Source: Artemisia argyi (lineage: Eukaryota > Streptophyta > Magnoliopsida > Asterales > Asteraceae). Taken from it: a stretch of DNA of 64,000 nt. The stretch lies in assembly GCA_030686995.1 (NCBI GenBank), contig CM060695.1, forward strand, positions 97,244,871 through 97,308,870. Reading direction: 5' to 3'. Positions 45,880 through 56,158 of this stretch are shown here, piece after piece. The translations under genes and the position numbers were made by a program. Below the pieces are notes generated by a model. That model did not search any database, was not told the DNA's origin, and worked only from the letters and a program-made list of their open reading frames with translations. The stretch's first letter is position 1; each line of letters starts with the position of its first letter.

Positions 45880-46206
45880 TTTTAAATCGTTAAATATTTT
45901 TTTTTATAACCGTATGTTTTTTTAAATTGTATGTTTTTTTTAAATCGTTAAATATTTTTTTTAAATCGTATGTTTTTTTTTAAATCGTTAAATATATTTT
46001 TTAAAATCATATGTTCTTTTTTAAAATCGTTAAATATTTTTTTAAATCGTAGGTTTTTTTTTAAAAATCGTTAAATATTTTTTTTTAAATCGTATGTTTT
46101 TTTTAAATCGTTAATTTTTTTTAAATTGTATGTTTTTTTTAAATCGTTAAATATTTTTTTTATAACCGTATGTTTTTTTTTAAATCGTTAAATATTTTTT
46201 ATTTAT
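45880..46206 (+). repeat. Minisatellite of about 35 bp in the intron of the Myb-like gene
   Basis: About eight degenerate units alternate TTTAAATCGTTAAATATTTT with AAATCGTATGTTTTTT. T runs differ in length between units. The array almost fills the presumed first intron. Confidence 0.85.
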
Positions 46207-46523
46207 TAAGTGAAGAAGAAAATGATGATGATGTTCAAGAAGTTCAAGAAATAAAAAATTCGACTAAAGCGGGGAAAAAAATTGGTCAACGGATGAAGAG
46301 GCCGCTTTGGCAAAAGCGTGGGTTCATATCTCGACATGTCCAAAAGTCGGGAATCAACAAAAGTTTGAAAGCTTTTGGAAAAGAATTCTAGAGCATTTCA
46401 AGGAAAACGTGGCAAATACTATTCGAACACACCATAGCTTGAACACAAAGTGGAAAAATATGAATGCCGAAATGAATACTTTTAACGGGCTATTCATTCA
46501 ACTAGTAATTTTTAAACTATATA

Positions 46524-46775
46524 CTCCCTCCGTCCTATAATTATAGTCCATTGTTGACTTTTGAAGTCTTAAGCTTTCAACTTTGACCTTAAATTTTATT
46601 TGTGATATATATTACTTGATGCAAAATATATGGATGGATTGAGTTTTAAGTGTATTTAACATTGGTATAATTTTTATCAAGTATTATATAACACAAATAA
46701 AAATATGTGAGGTCAAAGTTGTAAAACGAAGACTTAAAAAGTGAATAGTGGACTATAATTATGAGACGGAGGGAG
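46524..46775. mobile_element. Stowaway MITE (Tc1/mariner type, 252 bp)
   Basis: Terminal inverted repeats CTCCCTCCGTCCTATAATTA and the complement CTCCCTCCGTCTCATAATTA are flanked by TA on both sides (46522-46523 and 46776-46777). CTCCCTCCGT is the hallmark end of plant Stowaway elements. It is inserted in an intron of the Myb-like transposon gene. Confidence 0.96.
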
Positions 46776-47690
46776 TACTTTTTATACTTTGTATTTGATA
46801 TAGTTGTATTAATTTATACTTGTTACTTTTATAATTGACTTGATGAAAAATGTCATGGCCGATTATAAAAAGAAAACAAAAGGCAATACTTTTAGTCATA
46901 TTGAAGCATGGGAGATTGTTAGGAAAGCAGACAAATGGTTGGAATAACCAAGTGTGTGTCAAACATCTTCGTCTAATTCCGAGAAATGAAGAAAGTTGTC
47001 AGAATCTAGCAATGACAATGTTGAGACTATTCTTCCGGATCTGAATGACGACACAACTCCTACACGAAAAAAGGGCAAAAAGACCGATACCGAGTCGTCC
47101 ACAAATAATAGTGTTGTTGCGACATTTGAAACTTATGCAGCAAAGAAATCACAACTAATGGAGGAGGCTGTGGAGAAAAAATTTGCAAAGGATGAGTTGG
47201 CCGAAAAGTTGATGGCGGCACAACTACGTGGTGTTGAAGAAAAGGCTTTTTTACGAGCGATGAAGTTCTACAACAACCTACACGATAACATAGCTGATCC
47301 GGCTATGCGAGAGATTACTCTTGCCAAAAAAACGTGATTACGCGGCGAAATATGGATGGCCTTGCAATTTTTAGATATAATTATGTTTTTTTTCTAAGTA
47401 TTATCTAATTTTCCTAAGTATTATGTTTTTTTCCTAAGTATTATGTAATTTTCTTTGAATTATTAATGAAATATAATGTTTTTTTTATTAAACTGTTTAA
47501 TATAATTATGAGTATAAAAGATAAAAAATAAAATTAGTTTTTATTTGCAACATGATTGCCACTAAAAAAATGAATATGAGGTATGGTGAATCATGGAATG
47601 TGTTGGCTTGATTCGATTGGTTAATGATGAATCATGGTGAGGTATGGTGAGGCATGACTGCCACCCCCTAATGAACAGGCTAGCTTCATG

Positions 47691-48483
47691 TGTTGCATTT
47701 TTATTGCTATATAAATGGAATATTATAAACATAAATACAAACATGAAAAGCATCATTTGAAGAAATAAAAACATGAAAAGCATCATTTGTGTAACTTCCA
47801 TCTTTGTCGTAGCATCACACTTTCGATATTTTCTTGGTCTTTGGGTCTACTAAGCTGTTGCACCTTTTATATCCCTCCCAAAGATCAAAGTTTTTACCTT
47901 TATTAGTTTAAATAAAAATACATCTAAATTACTTATAAAGAGAAAACAGTCAAGTGGAAAAGTGAAATGTTGAATTTTTTGTCAATGCGGAAAATGCCCT
48001 TATAAAACTGAATTCATACGTGAATATGGAATGTCAAAACTAAATTGGCAAGTGAAAATGGAATGTCCGAATTTTACTAAAGGGAATTAATGGATGGAAT
48101 TCGTGAGTCAGGTGAGTCAAAACTTGATTTTAAGTGAGGAAACTATATGCCAATTAATGTCAATAACTTGCTCAAGGAAACAATATTGCAAGTAAGGTAT
48201 ATGCCAATGAATGTCAATGCTAGGCGGGAAAATGATTTCGTGGATGTTCAAAATTTTGCTTGGGTTGTTGCCTATATAAATAGGCGATTGTGTAAACAAA
48301 CCAACTGTACTTCAACATCAAGAAGATATATACGCACAAGCTTTCATCAACCCTGCCCACCAGCCCCCACGCACAAGCTTTCATCAAGAAATGGAAATGA
48401 CAAATCAAAAGAATGTTGATGATGATTTTGAGGTTGTTTCTAATCTTGAATTTCATTTGTCTTTCATTCAAGTTTGTTAGAAT

Positions 48484-48484
<1 letters not shown>
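47691..48484. other. Intergenic DNA, no gene recognised
   Basis: AT-rich. It contains a partial tandem duplication near 48,147-48,225 (TATATGCCAATTAATGTCAA and TATATGCCAATGAATGTCAA). Frames of 60-125 codons here have no recognisable motif. Confidence 0.4.

Positions 48485-48527
<43 letters not shown>
48485..48527. repeat. Poly(T) tract, about 43 nt
   Basis: Uninterrupted T run followed by CAGTTACCGCC and a GC-richer stretch. Confidence 0.85.
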
Positions 48528-48622
48528 CAGTTACCGCCGACGGATCTGCTTCTCTGCCGTTGGATTTGCTTCTATGCCGTCGGATCTGTTGTTTCACCGC
48601 CAGATCTATATAGCTGTCGCCG

Positions 48623-48690
48623 GAAAGCTAGAACGAGTTTCTAAATATAGTTTTTGTGATGATGTATGATAGAAATTCGTTCTAGCTTTC
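48623..48690. repeat. 68-bp hairpin
   Basis: GAAAGCTAGAACGAGTTTCT (48623-48642) pairs with AGAAATTCGTTCTAGCTTTC (48671-48690), with one mismatch in 20 bp and a 28-bp loop. Confidence 0.85.
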
Positions 48691-49857
48691 GAAAAACGTT
48701 TTTTTATTCGAACACAATTTTCTGGTACCTGACATAGTGGTAGTTGGAGTGACTTTTGTGTTGAAGAAGAAAACTTTAAAGAGAAAGAAAGAGAAAGTTA
48801 TGTAGGGACTAGATTCATCAATTTGCGTTTCATTTGACACGATTCTTCCTCCCTACGTTTGTTATTCTAAGAAATCATACTAAAAACTCCTTCCATAAAT
48901 CAGAACAACCTTCCTCCCTACGTTTGAATTTGAATTCATTGATAGCGATGTGGTGGTGTTGGCATTCGAATTTGATTTGCTACTTCTTCATTAATATGTA
49001 AGTTGTATATTTTCTTTCAATTTCATTTCAATGTACTATAATTTTACAAAAAATAGTTTCTTTCAATTTCATTTCAGTGATTGATTCAAATTATATTATA
49101 ATTTTGTTCAAAGCCCTAAAATCATAAATTGGGGATTTTTTATTTATTTATTTATTTATTTATTTATTTTTTTTAGTTTTCAAATGGATTGTGAGTTACT
49201 AATGATTTATGGTGTGTTTGTAAATTAGGTATTTGAATTAGAGATTGGAATAGAGTCAATTGACTATGCAACTTATAATCTAGTATATGATTGCTACTTT
49301 TGTTTTCTTATTACAAGTAACCAATATGGTGTGTTTTTGTTTGTGATTATGATTTTTTAAACATATATCTTTTCTATGTTGTCAACATTGGAAGAAACCT
49401 AGAAAAAGAACCCTAGGAAAATAATTGGGGGTTTTACTAATCGGTAAGTAATGTGTGTGTGTGTGTTTTTATTTTTATTATTTTTTATTATTATTATTTT
49501 TTATTTTTTTTTTGTTTTGATTCAATTATAATACGTTTTTTTATTTGTTTGTAACAGGTTTTATATGTAACAGGTTAGTGCTTCAAATACTTTGGGTTAA
49601 TTGGGATTAGGTTACTAACATGTATTATTTTGTTAGAAAATCATGTGTTCTCGGATTTTTTACTTTTTATCAATAAATGTATTATGTGTGCAATTGTAGA
49701 GGGAAAGTGAGAAAATGAAGTGGAGACGGCTCAAGAGACCTGGAGCAGGGCAAAAAGTCTTAAACGGATCTTTCACGCGTCTTTAATGATTGCATTTGAG
49801 TTCAAGGTTGGTGGTATTTTGCATCTTTTTGTTCGTATTATGACTGGAAGTTGTTAC
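48691..49857. other. Intergenic DNA with simple repeat
   Basis: No gene was recognised. A (TTTA)n microsatellite lies near 49,138-49,166. CTTCCTCCCTACGTTTG occurs twice (about 48,846 and 48,910). Confidence 0.4.
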
Positions 49858-52800
49858 TGATGTGTGCTTATTCACACATCATTTTTAGACCAAAAATACC
49901 AAATACTAACCAAATATGACAAGAAAATGTGTGTTTTTGTATTTGTGTATGTGCAGGTACGGATATGTAAAAAATGGACAAAAACAAAGCAAAACCGACA
50001 AAAATGAAGCGTGACTTGAAGAGAGTTTTCCCGTCTATTTGATCGGTGAGGCTTTTCCTCCTAGCTGAGGGTGAGGAGCGAAGCTACTCGACCAGAGGGA
50101 GAGGAGCGAAGCCACTCGACCAGAGGGAAAGGAGCGAGAAGAAGCTCTACCAACGGTTGAGGGTCAAGCAAAGGCCCTCGCTGAGAGCACGAGAATGGAA
50201 AAGGTCAAAAGCCAGAGTCGGGGAAGCATAATGATCAAAGAAAGCTCAAAAAGTCAAAGAAAGACCTTGGAAATTCATAAAGTTACAAGAAAGGTCCCTA
50301 GGCAAATTTTGGAGAAATTGACAATTCTAGACCCTCGGCTTTCAGATAATTACAAAAATGGTCCCTTGAAAAAATAATTAAAGAAAAGTCAACATTGGTC
50401 CTCCATAAATCAGAGATTGACAATAAAGGCCCTTGGAATAAATTTTGAAGAAAGTCAGATTTGGTCCCTGAAGTTTGCAGATTTACAATATTGGTCCTTG
50501 TTAAATTCAATCCTAATCCTAAAACCGAACAAACCAAACAGATACTACTCTTATTAAACCCAAAATAAGTCAAGCCCAAAACACCTCCAATGCCCAATCC
50601 ACCCCTGCTACCCATACCCGATCCACTAATACTTTACCCAAGTCAACCCTCCCTTTTGCCCGGTCAAACCCAACGCATTTAATCCTATTTGAGTTACCCA
50701 CCCCCCAATTCACCCGTAAACCCAGAAATTACTATTCACTATAAACCCTAGAAAATTACCCCATCCCATTTAACCACAATTAAGGGTAATTAAGTCACTT
50801 CGTACTTGATTCTAGAAGCAACCTGACATGACAGGCCTGCCATGTCAGCAATTCGCGTAGGAGTGAGTGCAAATGATTGGGTAATCATTTAATCCTAGGG
50901 CTAAGATTGAATGGAAGTATCTCGAATATGATCCAAGGGTATAGGAGAGCTCAAAAGAAACACAAGGTGGTGTGGGTTGCCAGCATGGACTATGAGGACC
51001 TCTCTTTGAGCTCGGCTATATAATTCCCTCTCCTCATCACTCAGAAGTGTGTAGTTTTTTATATTGTTATGCTGTTGAAATTTTATTGTAATCCTTTTTA
51101 ACAATTGTACTCAGTTTTTTTATTAATGAAATAGCAGTTTTACTTTAATTTGAGTTTTTCCTTTTTGTTCTTAATTCATTAATAGTTACTGTTTTAATTT
51201 GCTTATTGTTTAATTAGCTTATATTAATCAATATTAGTTTGATAGAACTTTACTTTCATTGTTGATTCACCTTATATTAAAGGGGAAAAAAATCAAAAAA
51301 TCCTTTTAAAAAACCAAAAATATGTTTTCATTAATTAAATTCCAGCTTCAATAAGCTGATTTCATATTAGTTAGAACTCATATTAGCTTATCTAGCTTCT
51401 GTGAGTGTTTTAGTAGCATAGTTCAATCAAAATCTCAAATAAGTTCATACAGTCAACAAAAGTCAAACTGCTTATCAAAATAAGCAGTGACTGACTTAGA
51501 AGAAAGAGTAGCTGATTTAAAGCCTATTATAAAGATAGGCTTATGACAAATGTTGCCTCTGTTCAGCTGAGGCTTGTCAAAGTGAGTTCCATTTTACCTA
51601 TTATAGCTTAAAGCTTGCATAAGTAGTTCATCAGAATTATAGATCTTAGTTAATTGTTTGTTTCTTGTTTATTTCTACTAAAATTATATTTAAATAGCTT
51701 ATAGTAGTAGACTGCATAATTATAGATTAATTTTCATCATATCACTTGCTTGTCTGTTTCATATCTGTCCTTATATTGCATATTTTGATTGAATGATTGC
51801 TTGTGTTTGTGTTCTTTGTTTCTGGTTCATATCTGCTTGTTTGATCATTATTAGGACTTAGATTGTAGTTTGGATTGCTTTTGAATTCATTTTCTTAGTC
51901 ATTTGATCAAATCAATAGGTATAAGGGGTGTTTGGATCAGGCCTTAATCCAATATTGTGAGTGTTTTCTTGTTCACTTCTCTGTTTAAATAGTCTACTCT
52001 ACGTTAGTTTATATCAGTAGAAGCATAAAAAGGTAGGTTCATTAGTAATAAAGTCAAAATCAATTTGGACCTCTCATCCTGTGAGATTTGTAAGATCTGT
52101 GCATCCTTAATCTTGTGCATTGCTAGATATAGTGTACATCTAGGTTAATTTAGCCATAAACTAGTCAAACATTGCATTTAGGAATAGATTGAAGCAGTAG
52201 AACTTCATAAAAGTCAAAGTGAGTGAGCAATCTAAAAGTCAATAGCTGCTGGTTTCTTGTCCAAAGCATACCTGATCTAGGGCAAAATTGGGGTTCAATT
52301 AGGTATTAGAAATTAGGGCTTTTGCCATTTTTAGATAACCTGTAGTACTAGGTTTTAAATTTTGCCCTTAGGTTGCATTGATTAGCTTATTAGGAGACTT
52401 AAATATAAGCTGCAAGTAGGGCTTTTGAGCTATAAATTTCTGTTTTAAGTACAAACTGCTTAAGCATCTTTTTGCCTAACCTGAGTGCTTATTTCATCAT
52501 AATAAGTTGTTTGTTGCTTATCTGAGTTGTTGGGACTGATTGTGTTCCTTTTGTGCTTATTGGTCAACATCTGCTTATCATATAGTGATTATTGGAACTG
52601 CTTATGTATCCATTTTCTTATCCTAAGTACTTAACTGGTCACTTCAAGTTATTTTGAGCATAAATAAGTGGTTTGAACCTTCTGTGAGCTTTTGGTGTCA
52701 TTTTGTACTTAACAACTTATAAATAAGTCCTTATCAAACTGCTTATTTGTCCATTCAGCTTATTAGGGTTTTGTTGTTAGTCCAATTTATTTTTCCTAAA

Positions 52801-53473
52801 CTTTAAACATTATTTTAGATTTTCCATAATTTTTTCAGACTTTTCCTACTTCATTTAGTACTTTTCTTGTTTAATCTTAGTTTTTAATCATTTTAAATTC
52901 AGAAAAATTAAATAAAAATCCAAAAAAATTACTTTTCTATTTTAAAAATAGCTTTTAGTTATTTTAGATTTTTCAAAATTAAATTTGTATTTTTCTCACT
53001 TAATTTCCCATTTATTTGCATTTTTATTACTTTTTAATTAGTAAAAATAGTTTTTAATTAATAATAATTAAATAAAAGGTCAAAAAATATTTTTCTTTTT
53101 CCCAAAATTTTCTTTTATCATTTTCAGCTTAGGAAAATTATTTTCATACCAGTAGGATTAGCCTAGCTTTAAATTCACTTTTTACTTCGCGCGTTTACGT
53201 TTAATTTACGTTTAAGCTCACGTTTTTAATTCTACGTTATGTTTTAGGTTTGGTAATTTGATTTTCTTGCTTAATTGGTTAATTGTGCTTTATTTTCATA
53301 TTCATTAGTGTAATTCTCATTGAAATCACTTTTTCTCACTTTCACGACACTTTTCACGAATCGGGAATTTCAAATTCCATTCACACCTTCACGCGGACTA
53401 CGACCTCAGGTTATCCGTATTTCTTGTGGATTCCGTGGAGAAAACTATACTATATACTATATTTGAGCAATCA
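49858..53473 (+). repeat. 5' LTR of the Athila-like element (about 3.6 kb)
   Basis: It runs from TGATGTGTG to GCAATCA, five bases before the primer site. A TATA box (TATATAA near 51017-51023) lies about 1.16 kb in. It contains 28-bp tandem units (50073-50140) and, downstream of the TATA box, a region dense in GCTTAT and ATAAGC words (about 51,180-52,780). No ORF was recognised. The length is greater than I would expect for Athila, so the left edge needs a second copy for proof. Confidence 0.6.
50073..50140 (+). repeat. 28-bp tandem repeat, 2.3 units
   Basis: GAGGAGCGAAGCTACTCGAC and GAGGAGCGAAGCCACTCGAC start units at 50073 and 50101, each ending CAGAGGGA. A partial third unit follows. Confidence 0.9.
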
Positions 53474-53478
53474 AATTT

Positions 53479-53496
53479 TGGCACCACTGCCGGAGA
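53479..53496 (+). other. Primer-binding site of the Athila-like element
   Basis: TGGCACCACTGCCGGAGA resembles TGGCGCCGTTGCCGGGGA, the aspartate-tRNA type site common in plant gypsy elements. Most differences fit decay of CpG dinucleotides. Confidence 0.75.
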
Positions 53497-53987
53497 GGGT
53501 TGAAGTGAATTTTTGATTTTCGTTTTTCGAATCGTGTTTTGAAAACCTTCCTTATTCTTGTATATATTTTCTTATAAAAAGTAAAAAAAAAATCAAAAAC
53601 ACTTTTACTAAAGTGTTTTCAAAAATACCAAAAATAAAAAAACATTCTCACTCTCGAGAGAGTGTTGTAAACCATTCCGAAAAAACAACAAAAGAAACCG
53701 ATAAATTATACGTTATCGGGTTACTTTATTACTACAACTAAACAAACGGGGAATACGGAGGTCTTGACATTAAATTGCAGACCGAAGAGAGATCCATTCT
53801 TCTCTCCCGCTCCGCTGCGCGTAGTTTTAGAGGAAACGGTTACGAATAACGTAATGGTTACAAAAAGAAAATAAAAGTTTAGTGTTTTATTTTTCAATAT
53901 ATTAAAAAAGCCAAAAATACTTCCCAACCAAAAATACAAAAAGATTTTCATTTTCTTTTTCTTTTTTATTTTTGATTTTTGTGGTGT

Positions 53988-54990
53988 ATGAACACCCGTT
54001 CATCTTCTCAAAATCTTATTTCTCCACTTTCAAATCTCGAAAGGGTAATTCGTCACACACACCGTGTTCATTTCCCAACCGTTGAGGAAATGGACCAAAA
54101 CAATCAACACCCTCCGGTGGGTGGTGATCACCAACACGTGCCAGCTCCCGATCTCCGAACGATGGAGGAGTTGTGCCAACCAACAATGCACGGAAGAGGT
54201 GGCCCGATTGCCCCTCTTAATATCGAGGCTACGGATTTTGGACTCAAGCATCATATGATCCAACAAGTTCAAAATTCATGCCAATTTCACGGTTTACCGG
54301 GTGACGATGCTAATAAGCATCTTGACAAACTCTTAACCGTCACCCAAAGCATGAAACAAAATGGGGTCTCCGATGACGCTCTAAGTCTTTCTCTCTTCCC
54401 TTATTCTTTGACGTATCATGCCACCGATTGGTTTGATCGTCTTCCCAAGAACTCGATTCATACCTTTGAAGAAATGGTTTCGAAGTTCTTGGCGAAATAT
54501 TTTCCACCATCGATGGTGACGAAACTCTGAAACAATATTAGCAATTTCCGTCAGCTTCCCAATGAATCTTTATTCGAAGCTTGGGAACATTATAAGCTTG
54601 CTATTGATCGATGTCCAAATCATAATATGCTTCTTGTTACGATAATTGATACGTTTTATAATGGTTTGACTCTCCGACATCGTGACACGATCAATGCAGC
54701 AGCCGGTGGTACTTTTATGAAACGTCGTCCCGAAGATTGTTACGAACTTATCGAGAATATGACGGCCCATTACAATTATTTGGATTCCTCAGCTGAGAGG
54801 AATGAGCCAACAAGATCGACCACGACTCATAATTCTTTGTATAATTCTGAGTTAGCCGCTATTACTAAGAAACTCGATGATATGTCTACGGCTATGTTAC
54901 GAATGTATCAAACGACTCAGAATCAAGCCAAAAACCATCAAGTCAATATGGTTACCCATGGTTGTGAGACTTGTGGTGGTCCTCATTTAT
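53988..54990 (+). pseudogene. Athila-type Gag, one stop, cut by copia element 2
   Basis: ATG at 53988 gives MNTRSSSQN. Hallmarks of Athila-group Gag follow: RTMEELCQPTMHGRGGPIAP, FGLKHHMIQQVQNSCQFHGL, PGDDANKHLDKLLTVTQSMK, DWFDRLPKNSIHTFEEMVSK, DTFYNGLTLRHRDTINAAAG, GTFMKRRPEDCYELIENMTA and CETCGGPHL. A TGA at 54528 replaces the Arg usual after MVTKL (CGA to TGA). The copia LTR starts directly after CGGPHL at 54991, with TTTAT as the candidate left target duplication. Gag would assemble the particle. This copy is dead. Confidence 0.92.
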
Positions 54991-55335
54991 TGTTGGGATA
55001 AAAGTTTTACTATTTTATCAAGTCTCGGTCATTTGTAATAATAGGTTGCTTAAGTTATTATTTACTTTCATTTATGTTATGTTACATGTTTACTAGACTT
55101 AAGGTATTTTGGTCCATGGGCTTATGAGCCCACACGAAATGTAAGTGGAAGGAGAGGGAGTGTTGCCCTAGCTCCTTCCCTATAAATAGAAGCCTTAGGT
55201 CTCATGTAAAACTTGGTTGTTTATTTGATATCTTAAGGAAACTCTTGCTCTCATTTTTCTCTCATTCAAATATTCACCCAAATCCTTATATCTATCTCAT
55301 TCTTGTTTGTGTGAAATCAATATAGTGACCTAACA
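54991..55335 (+). repeat. 5' LTR of copia element 2 (345 bp)
   Basis: It runs from TGTTGGGATAAAAG to CCTAACA. TATAAATAG at 55191-55199 gives a clear TATA box. The primer site beginning TGGTATCA follows at 55338. Confidence 0.9.
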
Positions 55336-55337
55336 AG

Positions 55338-55351
55338 TGGTATCATTCGCC
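55338..55351 (+). other. Primer-binding site of copia element 2 (diverged)
   Basis: TGGTATCATTCGCC. The first eight bases match the initiator methionine tRNA; the rest departs from the usual GAGCC. Confidence 0.7.
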
Positions 55352-56158
55352 ATATGAAGGTATAGTAATAGTTTTCTCTTAGAAATCGATCCTAAAAGTG
55401 TTTTTATATCGTTCTTTTATTGAATTTTTTTGCAATTTTTTGTTTGTTACTTGTTTTATATCACATATTTGCTTACAAACTTGTGGTACAAAACACAACA
55501 AACAAAAAGTTTCAATTTTTTCAATAAAAATACACGATTTTGATTTTGTACTATTTTTCGAAAACATTTTCATTTTTGAAAAAGTTTATCAAGTTTTCAA
55601 CTTTCTTCAAGAAATCATCATTTTATACTTAAAAGTACAAGAATCTTTTAATAAAAACACGTTTTAGGCTAGCTTTCTTTGAAAACTTTACTCGCCCAAG
55701 TTTCGAGATCGTGAGATTGTCCCTCTTTCGAGATCTACACAAATTGCTTCCAATCGACTTACGAATTGTGGACTCAGTCTTTTCTCTCTTGTATAAGAAA
55801 GAAAAGTACTTCGACTTTTGGATAACTTTCGTAATTGTATAATCTCGAAAGTATGTTAGTGATTTTGTGTTTTCGAAAACAGCTTATTTTTTCGAAATCA
55901 CCTCTTTTCGAAAAAAACTCCTTAAATTTCGAGATCTCACAAAACATTCACTAAGTTTCGCGAATACTTTCTTAAGTTTCGAAATTTACTTATTTCGCAA
56001 ACATAAGTTTCGCAAACCTAAGTTTCGCAATCCCACGCTAAGAGTAAAGTTTCGCAATCACTGCCATTGCAAACTTTCGCAATCACTTCTTTGTGCTTAT
56101 TTTCGAGATTTGGTCTATACCTTCTACAAGATCCATCTTTTCACACAAGTGTTTCAAT

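Larger units (their letters stand above)
45712..47374 (+). pseudogene. Myb/SANT-like (NAM-associated) transposon protein, main part
   Basis: This continues the gene cut at 24329. It starts with AMTSEFDPFNDFRDGPSRRE and an acidic stretch to about 45,865, then a low-complexity intron. The DNA-binding region reads DEEAALAKAWVHISTCPKVG, FESFWKRILEHFKENVAN and RTHHSLNTKWKNMNAEMNTF (one frameshift near 46,300). A second intron contains a Stowaway MITE. The next exon reads MADYKKKTKGNTFSHIEAWE and IVRKADKW, with stops near 46,945 and 46,986. The NAM-associated C-terminal domain follows (ETYAAKKSQLMEEAVEKKF, FLRAMKFYNNLHD), with a one-base gain near 47,330 before YGWPCNF and TAG at 47372. Such proteins act as DNA-binding partners of PIF/Harbinger transposases; automatic annotation often calls them 'glutathione S-transferase T3-like'. 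Confidence 0.8.
23768..47680 (+). mobile_element. DNA transposon carrying a Myb/SANT-like ORF, split by nested retroelements
   Basis: The left end GCCCGTCTAAGGATGGTGGCA and the right end, read inward on the minus strand as GCCTGTTCATTAGGGGGTGG plus CA, are imperfect inverted repeats. A perfect 10-bp direct repeat TAGCTTCATG abuts them (23758-23767 and 47681-47690). Subtracting the inserted gypsy block (24330-45711) leaves about 2.5 kb holding one broken ORF. The encoded Myb/NAM-associated protein is typical of PIF/Harbinger ORF1, but that superfamily makes 3-bp TWA duplications. The superfamily is therefore unresolved. No DDE transposase ORF is present, so the element is non-autonomous. Confidence 0.65.

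Noticed and set aside
46170..47337. Glutathione S-transferase annotation
   Set aside because: The sequence is a Myb/SANT-like, NAM-associated transposon protein; no thioredoxin-fold or GST motif is present.
53721..53951. A 76-codon minus-strand frame between primer site and gag of the Athila-like element
   Set aside because: AT-rich leader sequence with no recognisable motif and no promoter signals.
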